A DNA stretch of 52,500 nucleotides, taken from NCBI GenBank assembly GCA_037179515.1, contig JAXCGZ010015153.1, forward strand, positions 112,501 through 165,000. The letters run 5' to 3'. Of the stretch, positions 1-12,748 are shown in pieces. Under the pieces are notes generated by a model. That model was not told the origin of the DNA, made no database searches, and worked only from the letters and a program-made list of their open reading frames with translations. Position numbers and translations under genes: made by a program. The stretch comes from Halocaridina rubra. Taxonomy: Eukaryota; Arthropoda; Malacostraca; Decapoda; Atyidae. Each line of letters begins with the position of its first letter. The stretch's first letter is position 1.

Positions 1-493
1 TGAATTCCAGAGTGTCAATCCTCATCCCCCTCTTGTTTCAAGAATATTTGTCAGTTTGCATGTAGACATGAAATTGCCCGGCTGTGAGTGATCTGAACTA
101 GATTTTTATATTAGGTTTGGTTTGGTTTTATTGCGGTTTTTTTCATCCCCATTTAAGAAATGGATTGATAATTGACGTTGATTTAGGTAGTAGGGATCTT
201 AAGTGGTGTCACGGTGCTATGGGGTTGGTCAATCTAACCTGACAATTTGAGGGATTATCTAACTTGGCATGGGGCTCTGGGGGTTACTCATTTTTACCAG
301 ATGTGGTTTTAGAATTTTTTTTCACCTCTCTTTGCTAATAGTTTGCATGGTTGCCGTATCCTTGGTCATTTGAACTAATTATACCTTGAATTCCAGTTCA
401 AATAATTTTTCACTTTCCTGTTGCTCTATATAATAATGTTAACATCCCCTTTGCATTAACTTTTCATCATAACTTAAAAACTTTATGAGTAAA
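1..493. other. Unassigned sequence, no gene seen
   Basis: T-rich, non-coding in all frames. Nothing recognisable before the foldback element. Confidence 0.6.
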
Positions 494-700
494 GGTTCAT
501 TATAACTCCGGCGCCTTTAGTCTACCCACAATAAGTTAGTTACTTTGCGTTGGCATATTTGTACTAACCTAGCCTAACCTAAACCTAACCTAACCTAAGG
601 TTAGGTTAAGTTAAGGTTAGGTTAGTACAAATATGCCAATGCGAACTAACTTTACCTTATTGAGGGGGGAAGAATTAAGGCGCCGGAGTTATACTGAACC
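494..700. mobile_element. Foldback (MITE-like) element with TTAGG-like core
   Basis: A 207-bp imperfect palindrome. The outer arms read GGTTCATTATAACTCCGGCG on the left and its complement on the right (ending at 700). Inner arms share GTACTAACCT and CATATTTGTAC. The centre is an inverted run of AACCT/AGGTT units. The symmetry fits a non-autonomous inverted-repeat element. The (CCTAA)n core resembles the arthropod telomere unit TTAGG, but this is an internal site. Confidence 0.7.
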
Positions 701-702
701 AC

Positions 703-800
703 TCAGGGTAACGATTACATTTGCCAAAACAAGTCCTTCGCAAGAAGGCAACCGTCCTAGCCCTTAGTAGAAAAGGGAGTTCGAGACGTAAAACCGAATC
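703..800 (+). repeat. SINE-A fragment (3' part)
   Basis: Matches the 3' half of the complete SINE-A copies at 12,546 and 20,066: ACTCAGGGTAACGATTACAT, then GCAAGAAGGCAACCGTCCTA and a GGGAGTTCG tail. The tRNA-like head is missing. It abuts the foldback element. Confidence 0.75.
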
Positions 801-1640
801 ACCATATGGATGAATTATAAAGCATTATTAATCTCCATATCTGTGAAAGGTCGTTTCCACCGTATTTGTACCTTGAAGTGGATTATGCTGATCACCTAAA
901 AAAAAGTGAGGGGGGACAAGAACACCTACTCCATGTTTCCCTACTTTTAAAAGTCGACTTAGTGGGGTAGAGCAAGGGAACTGGGACCCCATTCTTTGTA
1001 ACTAATAGTCAAGTTGTTGTTTTTTTAATTTGCCCTTCCAGAAATAAGAGGGATTGTGGTTCCTGTACATAGATATAATATTCCTTCGAAAATACTTAAT
1101 TTCACAATATACCTGCTTCAAACTCTTGAAGGTATATGATTGCAAGGAATGTCATAATTATTAAATGTTAAAAAAAAACTGCTGGCAATGATAGTCATCA
1201 CCTGTTCTGGTATTTAGAGCAAGTCTCTGGAAACATTATATAAATAAAAGAAAAGAAAAAGTGTTCTGGACAAAAACACGTCTCAAATTCAATGCAGCAG
1301 ACAGTAAAAATACCTTAAAGGATATTTGTATGAATAGTTAATTTATATTTCAAAATGTCTTCCTTACTGGTCTTTATGCATGTATGTAAAATAATCTTAA
1401 TTTATTATTAGATGTATTGACCTAATCTAAAAGAGCCTATTATAAACTTAAAAATGTTGAAAATGGTTGAAAAAACATGGAAGTACTCCCAGATTCTATA
1501 AATCAAGTGCTATTCTAACAACTGGTTCCTCTTCATTACTTAATCTACATAAAAAATCATTACAGTATTGAAAAAACTAATGATCCGCAGAGCTTAAGAA
1601 TAATAATAATAATAACAATAATGCTGTACATTATTAAACG
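801..1640. other. Unassigned AT-rich sequence, no gene seen
   Basis: No ORF of note. A short AAT microsatellite lies near 1,601-1,622. No other structure recognised. Confidence 0.55.
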
Positions 1641-1644
1641 TTGG

Positions 1645-1820
1645 AGATGGCTGTTGCTCAGTTATAAGAGCACTTGACTGGAAATAATAAAACATTGTTT
1701 GAGCCCACCACGGGGCGTTAGGAAGGACATCCAGACTAAATTCCCCATCTCCAACCTGTGTCCACCCCCATTCAAATGGGTATTAATAGTGGCACACAGC
1801 GGCAAACCTTATTATATTTT
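1645..1820 (+). repeat. tRNA-derived SINE-B copy
   Basis: tRNA-like head with an A-box-like segment (TGGCTGTTGCTCAGTTATAA) and a B-box-like TTTGAGCCCACC. The family body follows: CACGGGGCGTTAGGAAGG, CTCCAACCTGTGTCCACC and CCCATTCAAATGGGTATTAA. The same body recurs many times in this window. Confidence 0.8.
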
Positions 1821-3006
<1,186 letters not shown>

Positions 3007-3064
3007 GGGGGTAGGAAAAACCCATTAAAGAAAACAACGAAAATATTTTCGTTATTTTCTCCCT

Positions 3065-3640
3065 GGAGCTAGCAGAGATTTGTATTACATCTCGAGTACA
3101 AAAGGTTTAATAGCAATAGTCATCAGCTGGTGGAATGATGATCTCGGGATGGTCATTCTTAAGTTATGCAATTGGTGCTTGAAGTGCACCCCAAAATCGG
3201 TTTAAATTACATTTTGGAGTACATCAACCAAACCTGTGATAAAAGTTTCGTTTTGGCACTCTGATTACAGATATGCCATTCTTAAATGACGCAGTTGGTG
3301 CAAAACTCATTTAAGAAGGGCCCAAAGGGGGAACTACTGTCACATTTAAATCACAACTTGAGTACATCAACGAAACTTTGTGGAAGTATACCTTTGACCT
3401 TCCTGATGAAGGTCCAGTAGTTCTTAAGTGTTGAATTTGGTGCAAAACCCATTTAAGAATGGCCTAAAGAGGGCGCTATTTTTTGCACATTTAAACTACA
3501 TCTTAAGTACATCAATGAATCTTTGTGGAAGTATCCTTTTGACCTGCCTGATATAGGATTAGTAGTTCTTAAGTGTCCAACTTGGTGCAATACCCATTTA
3601 AGAACGGTCTAAAGAGGGAGCTATAATTAGCACATGGAGG
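3065..3640 (+). repeat. Left terminal inverted repeat of the 5.2-kb element
   Basis: Pairs with 7,660-8,254 over its length with scattered substitutions. It lacks a ~20-bp segment (near 3,180) present in the right copy. Internally it carries direct repeats of exactly 145 bp (ACATTTAA starts at 3,342 and 3,487, next at 3,632), preceded by a more diverged unit from about 3,199. Units share GTACATCAA, AGTTCTTAAGTG, CCATTTAAGAA and a GAGGG(C/A)GCTA end. Confidence 0.9.
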
Positions 3641-4681
3641 TATAAAATTGATTTTGTGACTCTATGACTTCATTACATGCCATGACTCAAACTTAGTAGT
3701 AATATTCTTGAATCTGATATAGAAGAATGAAGGAACTCTAAATGCGTTTACTTATTTATTTATTCGTGCAAGTTTTTAGTAAAAAGAAAAAAAAAATGCA
3801 CAATGAGAAAAGGTGCATAGGTGATGTGTGCAATAGAATACATGCCAATGCTGTTTACAATTCGATATTCTTATATAGGTATTTACCTGAATGTTATTAT
3901 ATAATATCTAACTTTTCTAATTAAGTAATGCAATCTAAATTGTGTCTTGTCCGGTCAATCTCATAACAAGACAGCTATTTTACAGGACGGGACACAGCCA
4001 ATTTTACTGTGCCGGTACGTATATTTTTATGATAAAGTCAAGTGTGACATGGCATCATAGATTAACCCCTTTAGTGCGAGTGCCGTTTTATTCATTTTAT
4101 TCTGACTACTATTAGATGATCTGATGCAGCTTAGAAAATACTTCTAGTTATTAAATGGTTACACACTTTCTCAATCTACCATAAGGCTATCCCAGATCCT
4201 TATTAAACAGTATAAAATTGTCTACATATAACTAGAATAACATAAGCACGTCACCAGGACTGAAAGAGTTAAAGTAATGTGAATTATTTCCAACATATTC
4301 AGTGAACAAGCATATGAATCATGAAGAATTTACAGTTTTTCTAGTCTAATATTTCGCACCTTTGGCAAGAGGGCATTCATTATTCAGGTAGTAGTAGATA
4401 TTGCGGTAAACATTTTCGATATGCTGTAACAGGGATGGTCCGGCACTAACATGGCTACGTTAAAGTGATTATACTCTTTGAAACCAAAACTATCTCTTGA
4501 GAGACTCATCTATACAAATTAGTATACATATACATGTATCAGACTTGATATAAATCTAATGCTTAAGTTTATAGAACACATCAAAACTGCTAATGACTCA
4601 CTCACACACTGTTTTGAGAATATGCCTATAATCTTGAGTTCGACTAATTATCATCTCAGCCTGCCTTTCCGTTACAAGATT
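3641..4681. other. Non-coding interior of the 5.2-kb element, left side
   Basis: AT-rich sequence between the left inverted repeat and the 3' end of the broken gene. No repeat or coding signal recognised. Confidence 0.5.
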
Positions 4682-6996
4682 CTAGTCATCCTCATCACAA
4701 CTGCCATCTTCATCTGAAGAATCAATGTCTATATCATCCTCCTCTTCATTGTTCATTGCTTCCATTTCCTCTGTCTCTGGGGTAAGGCTTTCAGGGAGTT
4801 GCTCCTCTTCAAACCAGACCGGTTTATAATGGCCATCAACCAACTGCCAGCCATTTTCTTCAGAGGGATGCTGCTCTATATGTGTTTTATCTGCACTTGT
4901 CCACATGTTGGCAACAAAGGAGGCACGTTTAATGTGAGGATTGAGCTCAGCTTCACAAGGCAGTAGTCCTGAAAGGCCTGACCTTCCCTTTTCTGACAAA
5001 CGCTGATGTATAGTCTGATCCCGTGAAGGCATGGAAAGCTGGGAACGCTGCACAAAGATGTGGTCCTAGTTCCTTCCATATTGCAGTCAGGCTGACATAA
5101 TGATGATTATTGTTTGAAACCGTTCCAATATCCATCCACAATGTTGACTGAAATCTATAACAGTGGTACAATAATATCACTGCAATATCTGTGTCTGACG
5201 CCCTGACCACTATGCTTCCATTCTCAAGATTAGCTGATAAGGAGTGCAGACAGATCTTTGTGTCTGCCTCTTCATGGTTGTTCCTTAATCCGTCCACCGT
5301 GTCTAACTGCATCACACCCTCCGTCACCTGGAACTTATAACATTCCCCCGGTACATATAGGAAGACTTCACGATCACCCAAAATGTTTGCATACGAAGAG
5401 TCTTTCCATTCATTTGCAAGAAACTGAGGTAGCTGCTTCTTGAATGACTTGGAGTTTAGAGCATCATTTAGTTGTCTTGGCACTTGTCTCTGCTCTGGTC
5501 CCATGATGATGAAAGTTCTGTCATTGGATCCCCGCCTATCTCTTTCTGTGTCCTTAATTGAAGTCTGTTGATAGTCATCAAAGGCTATGTGTTATTTCAT
5601 CAAAGTTATCAAAGGCGAGTCCCATTGGAGCTCCTGCCAAAGTGTCCTCAGGGCACACTTCTTTCCATCCTTGGATGGCTTCAGCAGTTGCTATTTCGAG
5701 TTCTTCCAAGCATGAATAGTTGAGACAATGCCCAAACCTATTCAGAACCTCAACATGCTTCTTGCTACCTGTGATTGATCTTATAGCCATACCTAGAGTT
5801 ACATGTTTTACTGGTTTTGCGCAGCCTCTTTGGACAACAAACAGTGCATCTTGACCTATGGAATCAATGCGAAGTTTAATTTGTGTTCCACATTGGTCAG
5901 ATGTGTTACCACTGTACAAAACTTTGAAGAAGTTCAGCAAGGCCTGGGGCACAATTGTGTCCCCATCTCTAACATCATTCAGTGTTGGATTATCTGGTAC
6001 ATCTTATTTTTGTAGAATTTAACAGCTGCTTTCTCAATACTACAGCTGCTCGGTTGAGGAGTCGTTCCTCAAACTCTGTGTAGTCATAAGCCACACGTAC
6101 GGAATCATCAGCAGGTACAGCATTGTAATGAACATTACTTAGTTTCTTGCCAGTCGAACTCTGAACCTTGATTTTGGACCCAAACCTGTTTGTTAGGTTT
6201 TGCAACAAAGTGTGCCTATGCATTGGAGACTCATCACAAGATGAATAAAAGTCCAAATAGCGTTCACACACAGATGTCAACAATTCTGCACGTTTGTCAG
6301 CAATTACAGATTTCTCAACATATTCATGGATATTTCTAACAGCAATTAATGTCTTTTTCTGGATAATGTCATCTTTTTTCTGATCTGTACTAGAAGCTCT
6401 ACCACCTGCAAGCAAGAATGCACTCTTGCATGTATGATGATACTTGGCTTTTTTTGCCACCAGGTCTACACCAGCAACTTTTGAAATGATAGTTGTATCC
6501 TGAAGTAGTTCAGCAGGCTCTTGAATCTTCTGTCCTGTCTCTAATGTTTCACACGATCCTAAAAGTTCAGTAGCCGCACCTTTTTTTCTTCTCTTTTTAT
6601 TACAGAAAAGGCAAGTGACATGAAGTATTCCAGATGACGAAGGCTCACCATCATCATCTACCCTTACGTTGGAACGTAAATGGGCCGAATTCCTTTCAGG
6701 AGCTGATGTTGTGTATGTAACAGCTGTGAATTTCTGGTAACAGACTACATGATACCCATCATTCTCATGTGGCTTCTGAGGCAAGCTGATAACCAAGTCA
6801 AAATAAACAGATTTTGGAATTGGGGTTTTGCATGCCTCTTCTCAGCTGCCGCTTGCACAGTACTCTAGTTCTTCTCATCGAAGGGTAAAACATCACAACG
6901 TGGTTTCTTTTCCGAGGGCTTCCCAGCATGAAGAATACAACGCCTGTCATGATTGGGGCCAAGATCATCGTTGTTTGCAGGTTCAGGTGACTCCAT
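4682..6996 (-). pseudogene. Broken gene of the HEEADT / AFHAFTG nuclease-like family
   Basis: A multi-piece reading frame on the minus strand. Start ATG at 6,996 (MESPEPANNDD), just after a splice-acceptor-like TTTATTTCAG. In order: a Cys/His N-terminus (CILHAGKP, then YHVVCYQKF); CLFCNKKRRKKG, a likely zinc ribbon; YHHTCKSAFL; a TGSKKHVEVLNRFGHCLNY block; AFDNFDEITHSL; NNHEEADTKICLHS; VVRASDTDIAVILLYHCYRF; AFPAFHAFTGSD; and an acidic tail. From memory this order recurs in repeat-borne proteins of arthropods, molluscs and cnidarians; the acidic-residue spacing suggests a PIN/FEN-like nuclease fold, which is an inference. Breaks: in-frame TAG near 6,865; frameshift near 6,800; stop/shift near 5,990; shift near 5,578; and a probable deletion between AFHAFTG (about 5,010) and the tail. 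Non-functional as it stands. Confidence 0.65.
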
Positions 6997-7659
6997 AATA
7001 TCTTTGCAGAGACCTGAAATAAAAAGGGATTTCCTATAAAGTTGGAACACGCTCTATGTACCTATATCTATGGATAGAACCGATGTCCATGTATATAGAT
7101 ATATCAGTAACTAATTTTCATGCCAGAATAAATGGCTCAAAGACGCCATTTTAATTTCATCGCATGTAATAATCCAGCAATGTGTAACACACACTCGGCT
7201 CTAAATGTAGAGACACTCAAAAAAAGATCTCAAACAGATAAGTAACAAAATTAATAACCCATAAACTCACAAGAGATCTCAATATAATAGTAGTTTAGCA
7301 TAATTTAAAATTAATTTCTAAATATTACCGAATGTGTGCTCCACAACTTTGCCTAAGGCAACAATATAAACTTACCAAGAATGACTCTTCTTGGCTGGTT
7401 AACTTCCATACAAAGAAAACTTGCCCCTATACTGGTATCATGTACCGGTTACTCTAACTTTCAGAATCATGAGTACCTGAAAAAAGGCACAATTAGTACT
7501 GTCATTCTAAAAGTGTATGGTTTATATATTTAGTGAAGCAGCATTATAGTAAAAAGATAACAAACAAAAAAGCTCACAATAAAGTTAATTACCAATGTCA
7601 AGGCGCATGTGGAGATGACATGAGTGAATATACTGTCGGTTTACAGAAAGTGAGTATAG
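6997..7659. other. Non-coding interior of the 5.2-kb element, right side
   Basis: Sequence upstream of the broken gene, probably its promoter and an untranslated exon/intron. A splice-acceptor-like TTTATTTCAG lies just before the ATG (about 7,012-7,021 on the minus strand). Nothing else recognised. Confidence 0.45.
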
Positions 7660-8254
7660 GAATTTTAAATCTGCTAAAAAAATAGCGCCTTCTTTAGACC
7701 GTTCTTAAATGGGAATTGCACCAAATTGGACACTTAAGAACTACTGATCTTATATCAGGAAGGTCTAAAGGATATTTCCACAAAGATTCATTGATGTACT
7801 TAAGATGTGGTTTAAATGTGCTAAAAATAGCGCCCTCTTTAGGCCGTTCTTAAATGGGTTTTGCACCAAATTCAACACTTAAGAACTACTGATCCTTCAT
7901 CAGGAAGGTCTAAGGTATACTTCCACAAAGTTTCGTTGATGTACTCAAATTGTGATTTAAATGTGACAGTAGCGCCCCCTAGCGCCCCTTTGGGCCCTTC
8001 TTAAATTGCTTCATTTAATAATGGCATATCTGTAATCAGAGTGCCAAAACAAAACATTTAGCACAGGTTTGGTTGATGTACTCCAAAATGTAATTTAAAC
8101 CGATTTTTGGGTGCACTTCAAGCAGCGCCCCCTACTAAACGCACCAATTGCATAACTTAAGAATGACCACCCCGAGATCCTCATTCCACCAACTGACGAC
8201 TATTGCTATCAAACTTTTTCTACTCGAGATGTAATACAAATCTCTGCTAGTTCC
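7660..8254 (-). repeat. Right terminal inverted repeat of the 5.2-kb element
   Basis: Reverse complement of the left repeat. It retains segments deleted on the left, including TAGTAGGGGGCGCTGC and AGGGGCGCTAGGGGGCGCTA (minus-strand reading), so GC-rich GGGCGCTA marks occur once per internal unit. The fuller right end is probably closer to the ancestral state. Confidence 0.9.
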
Positions 8255-8280
8255 CGCATTATATATAAGGCTTCAAATTT

Positions 8281-8345
8281 GCGTTAGGTTAGGTCAATTG
8301 GTTTAGGTTAGTTAAGCCTAGGTTAGTCAAGGTTAGGTTAGATTA
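8281..8345 (+). repeat. TTAGG-like repeat cluster
   Basis: Imperfect GTTAGGTTAG units directly beyond the right end of the 5.2-kb element. Similar cores sit inside foldback elements at 494-700 and 33,966-34,110. Confidence 0.75.
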
Positions 8346-8445
8346 GATTAGAAATTCAAAGTAACCACCGCTGACCGCCAAGAAAAAAAATCTAAAAAAA
8401 AAAAATTATCGGAAAATAAAGGTGGTGAATAATACGAATCTTAAT

Positions 8446-8565
8446 TATTATTATTATTATTATTATTATTCTAATTCTTCTTATTCTTATCCTTATTCTT
8501 TTTCTTATCTTTTTTGTATTTTTATATTTTTAGATTTTTATGTGTATTCGTAGTCGTAGTCTTAG

Positions 8566-8608
<43 letters not shown>
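8446..8608. repeat. (ATT)n microsatellites
   Basis: Two TTA/ATT trinucleotide tracts (about 8,446-8,470 and 8,567-8,608) joined by CTT/TTC-rich sequence. Confidence 0.9.
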
Positions 8609-8610
<2 letters not shown>

Positions 8611-9300
8611 AATCGAGATCAGTCGCTCTTAGATTTTACTGGGAAGTTAAATGAATTTCTTAAACATTTTTGGAGATTTCTGTTTATATTTATGGTTATT
8701 CACGTATGACTTGTCGCTATTCTATGGATTTAACCCCGTGCTTCAAAGTTGCTTTATTTCGGAATCCTACTAATGAATCGAAGGACATGTTCATGCCATC
8801 TAGTGGATTTCTTTGAAAATACAAAAGCAAAACTAAAAGACAAACAATAGACTCGAAAGAGGACAATTTCATTTTGATAATTAGAGGTAGGGAAAGCACA
8901 TATATACTGTGATGTAACAATTGAATAACACACAAATATCATGTTTGTTTGCGTTATTTAAACTCCTAGTAAAACTTAATGATATTTATATATTTAAAGG
9001 AACTGCATTTCACAAACAGCTTGCATATAATGAAAGACAACAATTTGTCATTAGTTCTCTCCCATTCTGCGAACATCAGTGGACACACCTACCTTAACAC
9101 TACGTCATCAGTGGCCAATCACAGCCCTCTTACAATATGACATCATTAAGAGCCAATCAAAATTTTTGAAATTTGGAATTATTATTAGAAATAATGGATA
9201 TCAAGTCAATTATAGTATTAAGATAGAGCATTAATTATATGAGAAATATTGTAGATAGGTTGTATAGAAAAATCATGTTATAAAGAAGGCAAAATTAATA
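8609..9300. other. Unassigned sequence, no gene seen
   Basis: AT-rich. Only short ORFs without recognisable similarity. Confidence 0.5.
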
Positions 9301-9301
9301 T

Positions 9302-9440
9302 ATAAAGCCAGTGGCTGCGCAGTGGTTAGAGAGTTTGGCTCGGAAGTGACAAACCAGTGTTCGAGCCCACCGTAGGACGTTAGAAATGGCATGCAGTCTG
9401 GATTTCCCAGGGGCTATAAAACGGTAAACATAGAATAGAG
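9302..9440 (+). repeat. tRNA-derived SINE-B copy
   Basis: tRNA-like head (GCGCAGTGGTTAGAGAG, then GTGTTCGAGCCCACC) followed by the family body GTTAGAAATGGCATGCAG. The 3' part is truncated or diverged. Confidence 0.75.
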
Positions 9441-9779
9441 AGTATGATGAACATTTTATAAGTAACTTCGAACAATGTAAATTTACATTTAGATAATATT
9501 CACTCAAGTTATTATTAATACCAATTTATATTAATAATTATTTATTTCTTTTTATTGTGTAAGTGTGTATATGTGAAAAATGGCAACGTGTGAAAAGCTT
9601 TCCATTCCAGATATTTGAAAATGACCGCGATACCAACACCACAAATACATCTATATGAAGCAGTGTCGCCATTCCTAGTATTTTCCTACTAGATCTAGTA
9701 TTTTTTGGATTCGATCTAGTAGTCTAGTAGTTTTTTCTTTAAAATCAGACAAATCTAGTAGTATTTTATTATAGAGACA

Positions 9780-9782
<3 letters not shown>

Positions 9783-9834
<52 letters not shown>

Positions 9835-9838
9835 TCTC

Positions 9839-9869
<31 letters not shown>
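9783..9869. repeat. (CT)n microsatellite
   Basis: Dinucleotide CT tract with a CCT interruption, inside the hAT element upstream of its transposase. Confidence 0.97.
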
Positions 9870-10386
9870 TAGGATAAGTGTAGGGGACCCTTACCCTTCT
9901 CCTATCCCCTCAACCCATGAGGGCCCTCCCTCCCTCCTATCCCAGCAACCGTTTGCAATACTCGTGCGTTGTATGGTGATACGGTACTTGATTACTTCTC
10001 GTTTGTTTCCTATATATCTGTGGGTAACTCACGCAACTCCCTCTCACACCAATCCATCTTTTCCCAAAATGACTCGTCCATGTTACCTTCTTCTCTGATT
10101 AAATATTCATAAATCAGTCAACATCGAGTTCATATTTTCTTTTGTATCTATTTACTGGTAGTTAATTCAACTATCTGGTTAGAAGATAAGGCATTTTCAG
10201 TTGACTATAAACTGAATTATCGTGTATCTGAACCAAAATATATGAGGGTGATATTAGGCTGAGCATTAATCATGGAGTGAGAATATGAGCGATATAGGAG
10301 TGATTTGCACTGACTTTTTGTCTGGGGCCTCAGTTCGATTAAGATTGTTGTTAATTAAAGAAAAGTATCTGCAACATCAGGTGACA

Positions 10387-12340
10387 ATGAGTGATTCGGA
10401 GAATCCTAGTGCAAACTATAGTGGAGATTAAACTCCACCAAAAAAGAAAAAAGGATTTGGTACAGCCAGTCATTTGATAGCGAGTGGCTAACTGATCCTG
10501 GGTTTAAAGACTGGATCAAGGCAGATCCTAAAGATAAGAATGTTGTACTTTGTGTAGTATGTGATTGCAAGCTAAAGAATCCAAACAAAGGTGGTTTGAT
10601 AAGCCACAATGCTACATCAAAGCATATAAAAAACTATGAATCAAAGAAAAATAGTGTGACTATTATGCAGTTCATGAAGAAACAAAAAGAAGATGCGAAC
10701 AATAAAGTTCACAATGCAGAATTATTATTGTCTGGATTTATGGCAGAACATGGGATGGCATTTTCCCAGCCAGATCATTTGATTGATGTAATGAAAAGGA
10801 TGTTTCCAGACTGTGAGACTATGAATAAAATGATTATGAAAAATAAACAAAAGCATCATATATTTTGCAATATGGCTTAGCATGGGAAGAACGGGAAGAA
10901 GTTGCAAAGATGTGCAAGAAAAACAAGTTTTGCTTAATGATAGACAACAGCACAGACATATCAGAGTCACAAATACTTGCTGTCATGGTACGATACTACG
11001 ACAAGAACAAGTTGAAAGTTACGGATGCCTTGTTGGACATTTGGGAAGTTGGAGATGCCAGTGCAGAGGGTTTGTACAAAGCTGTGAAAAAATCTTTTCA
11101 AAGTAAAGACATACCACTTACAAACACAATTGGCTTTGCCAGTGATAATTGTTCTACTATGATGGGTGCACGTAGTGGTTTTCAGGTACATTTGAAATGT
11201 GATGTACCATCTATATTTTTTTCTTGGCTGTCTGCCATTCGTTTGCATTGTGTGTAAGCCATGCTTGTGCCCATTTGCCACCTTTTCTTGAAGCTTTTCT
11301 TAAGGACATGTGTTGCTATTTTTCGAGCAGTAGCGAACGCCAACATCAATTTACACTGATTCAAGAGGTTGTACAGAGGCCAAAGCACAAAATGATTAAG
11401 CTTTCACAGACTCGTTGGCTGTCTAGGGTGCGTGTAATATCTCGAAAACTTGAACAATGGGATGCTCTCTTCCTATTTTTTTCAATCTGAATCCCTTCTG
11501 GACAAAACTGATGGAGCATCACATATATATAAGACAATGGTAAACAGGGGAACTCGGCACATGTGGTTATTCCTGAATTATGTCCTTGGATAAAATGAAC
11601 ATAGAATTCCAGGCAGAATATTTCAGGCTTAGTATACTCCACTCCTCTATTTCTGATGAATATCGGAGCATCCTAAGCATGTTTGTTAAGAACAAAGTGC
11701 TAGAGCGCCAACTATCTGAGAGTAACCCTCATGATGCATCTCTGTACCTTGATGTCAACAGTATAAAGCTTGGTGGAAGATGTGAAGCTCTGATGTTGAA
11801 AGAGCCACTAGGGGAAAGTAAAACAAGGTTCCTTTCAGATTGCAAAAAGCTTTTAGTTGAACTGTGTGTGCGTATAAGAAAGAAATTTCCCATGGAAGAG
11901 GATGGTGTCCTAGCACAACTTTCAGTTATTGATCCAAAAGTTGCTCTCTCTCCACAACGAAAAGTTAAGTCTATTGCAAGGTTGGCTGTTCATTTTCCGA
12001 CACTTGTGAAAGAGCCAGATCTTGATGACTTGCAAGAACAGTGTTAAGATTTGTTGCATTGCAAGGCAAGCCTTCAATATTTGACCCTGTCACCAACAAC
12101 TTTTTGGCAAGAACTATCTAAAGTAAAGGATGCAAGAGGAGAAGCAATATTTTATACCCTTGCAGAATTCATGAGATATTCATTGGTCTTGCCACATTCC
12201 TCCGCTGCAGTTGAGCAGATGTTTTCAAAGATCAACATCATCAAAACCAAGCATTTAAAATGACTGTTAACTCAAACTGTTGTAAACCGAATGCTTGCAA
12301 GGCAAGCAGTTGCAAGACAAGGATGATCTTGCTGCAGTTG
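10387..12340 (+). pseudogene. hAT-family transposase, broken
   Basis: Starts at ATG 10,387 (MSDSENPSANY). In order: a basic patch (PPKKKKG); a BED/TTF-like zinc finger (CVVCDCKLKNPNKGG then SHNATSKHIKN); the catalytic-core region with FCLMIDNSTDISESQILAVM and IGFASDNCSTMMGARSG; a CVSHACAHLPPF segment; TRWLSRVRVI; and the C-terminal hAT dimerisation block ending VLPHSSAAVEQMFSKINIIK. Breaks include an in-frame TAA near 10,429, frameshifts near 10,470, 10,870 and 11,215, a break near 11,490-11,580, a stop near 12,045 and a stop at 12,261. The host-derived group it resembles includes ZBED-like hAT proteins. No activity is expected. Confidence 0.85.
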
Positions 12341-12545
12341 GAACCCATCAAAATCTCTCCTTAATGACTTAAAAATGGAAAATGTCATCAGCACTATATG
12401 GCAAATTGCTCCAAGTCAGAAGTGGAAACTATATACCCTGAAGAAGAGGAAGGAGCAGTAGAAGACCTTCCACTTCAAGTCTTTATGTAACTCCCAAAGG
12501 TAAGAAAATTACAATACATATTTTAAGGCTATATTAGGGGATAAA

Positions 12546-12748
12546 AGTTGTAGTCACAATGGCTCAGGCGGTAGCGTCCGCGACTTTGAGACGTCAGGTC
12601 GAGGGTTCGCGCCCCGCCACGGTCTGAGGTTAGCAAGGGCATGCACTCAGGGTAACGATTACATCTGCCAAAACAAGCCCTTTGCAAGAAGGCGACCGTC
12701 CTAGCCCTTGGTTGAAATGGGAGTCCGTGACTTAAAAAACGCTTTTTT
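12546..12748 (+). repeat. tRNA-derived SINE-A, complete copy with target duplication
   Basis: tRNA-like head with A-box-like TGGCTCAGGCGGTAGCG and B-box-like GGTCGAGGGTTCGCGCC. The body is ACTCAGGGTAACGATTACAT, then GAAGGCGACCGTCCTAGCCC. Flanked by the 13-bp direct repeat ATTAGGGGATAAA (12,533-12,545 and 12,749-12,761). Inserted inside the hAT element, so it is younger. Confidence 0.92.

Larger units (their letters stand above)
3065..8254 (-). mobile_element. 5.2-kb long-terminal-inverted-repeat element of unassigned class
   Basis: Two inverted copies of a ~590-bp sequence (3,065-3,640 and 7,660-8,254) enclose a broken minus-strand gene at 4,682-6,996. The outermost shared bases are CTAGCAGAGATTTGTATTAC on the left, with the complement on the right. 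Both sides lie near TA-rich DNA: a TA microsatellite on the left, TTATATATAA on the right. No clear target duplication could be read. The enclosed gene is not a transposase family I can name. The arrangement suggests a DNA transposon, or a non-autonomous element that has picked up a gene. Confidence 0.75.

Noticed and set aside
544..630. Chromosome end (telomere)
   Set aside because: The TTAGG-like units are short, imperfect, inverted about a centre and internal to the sequence.
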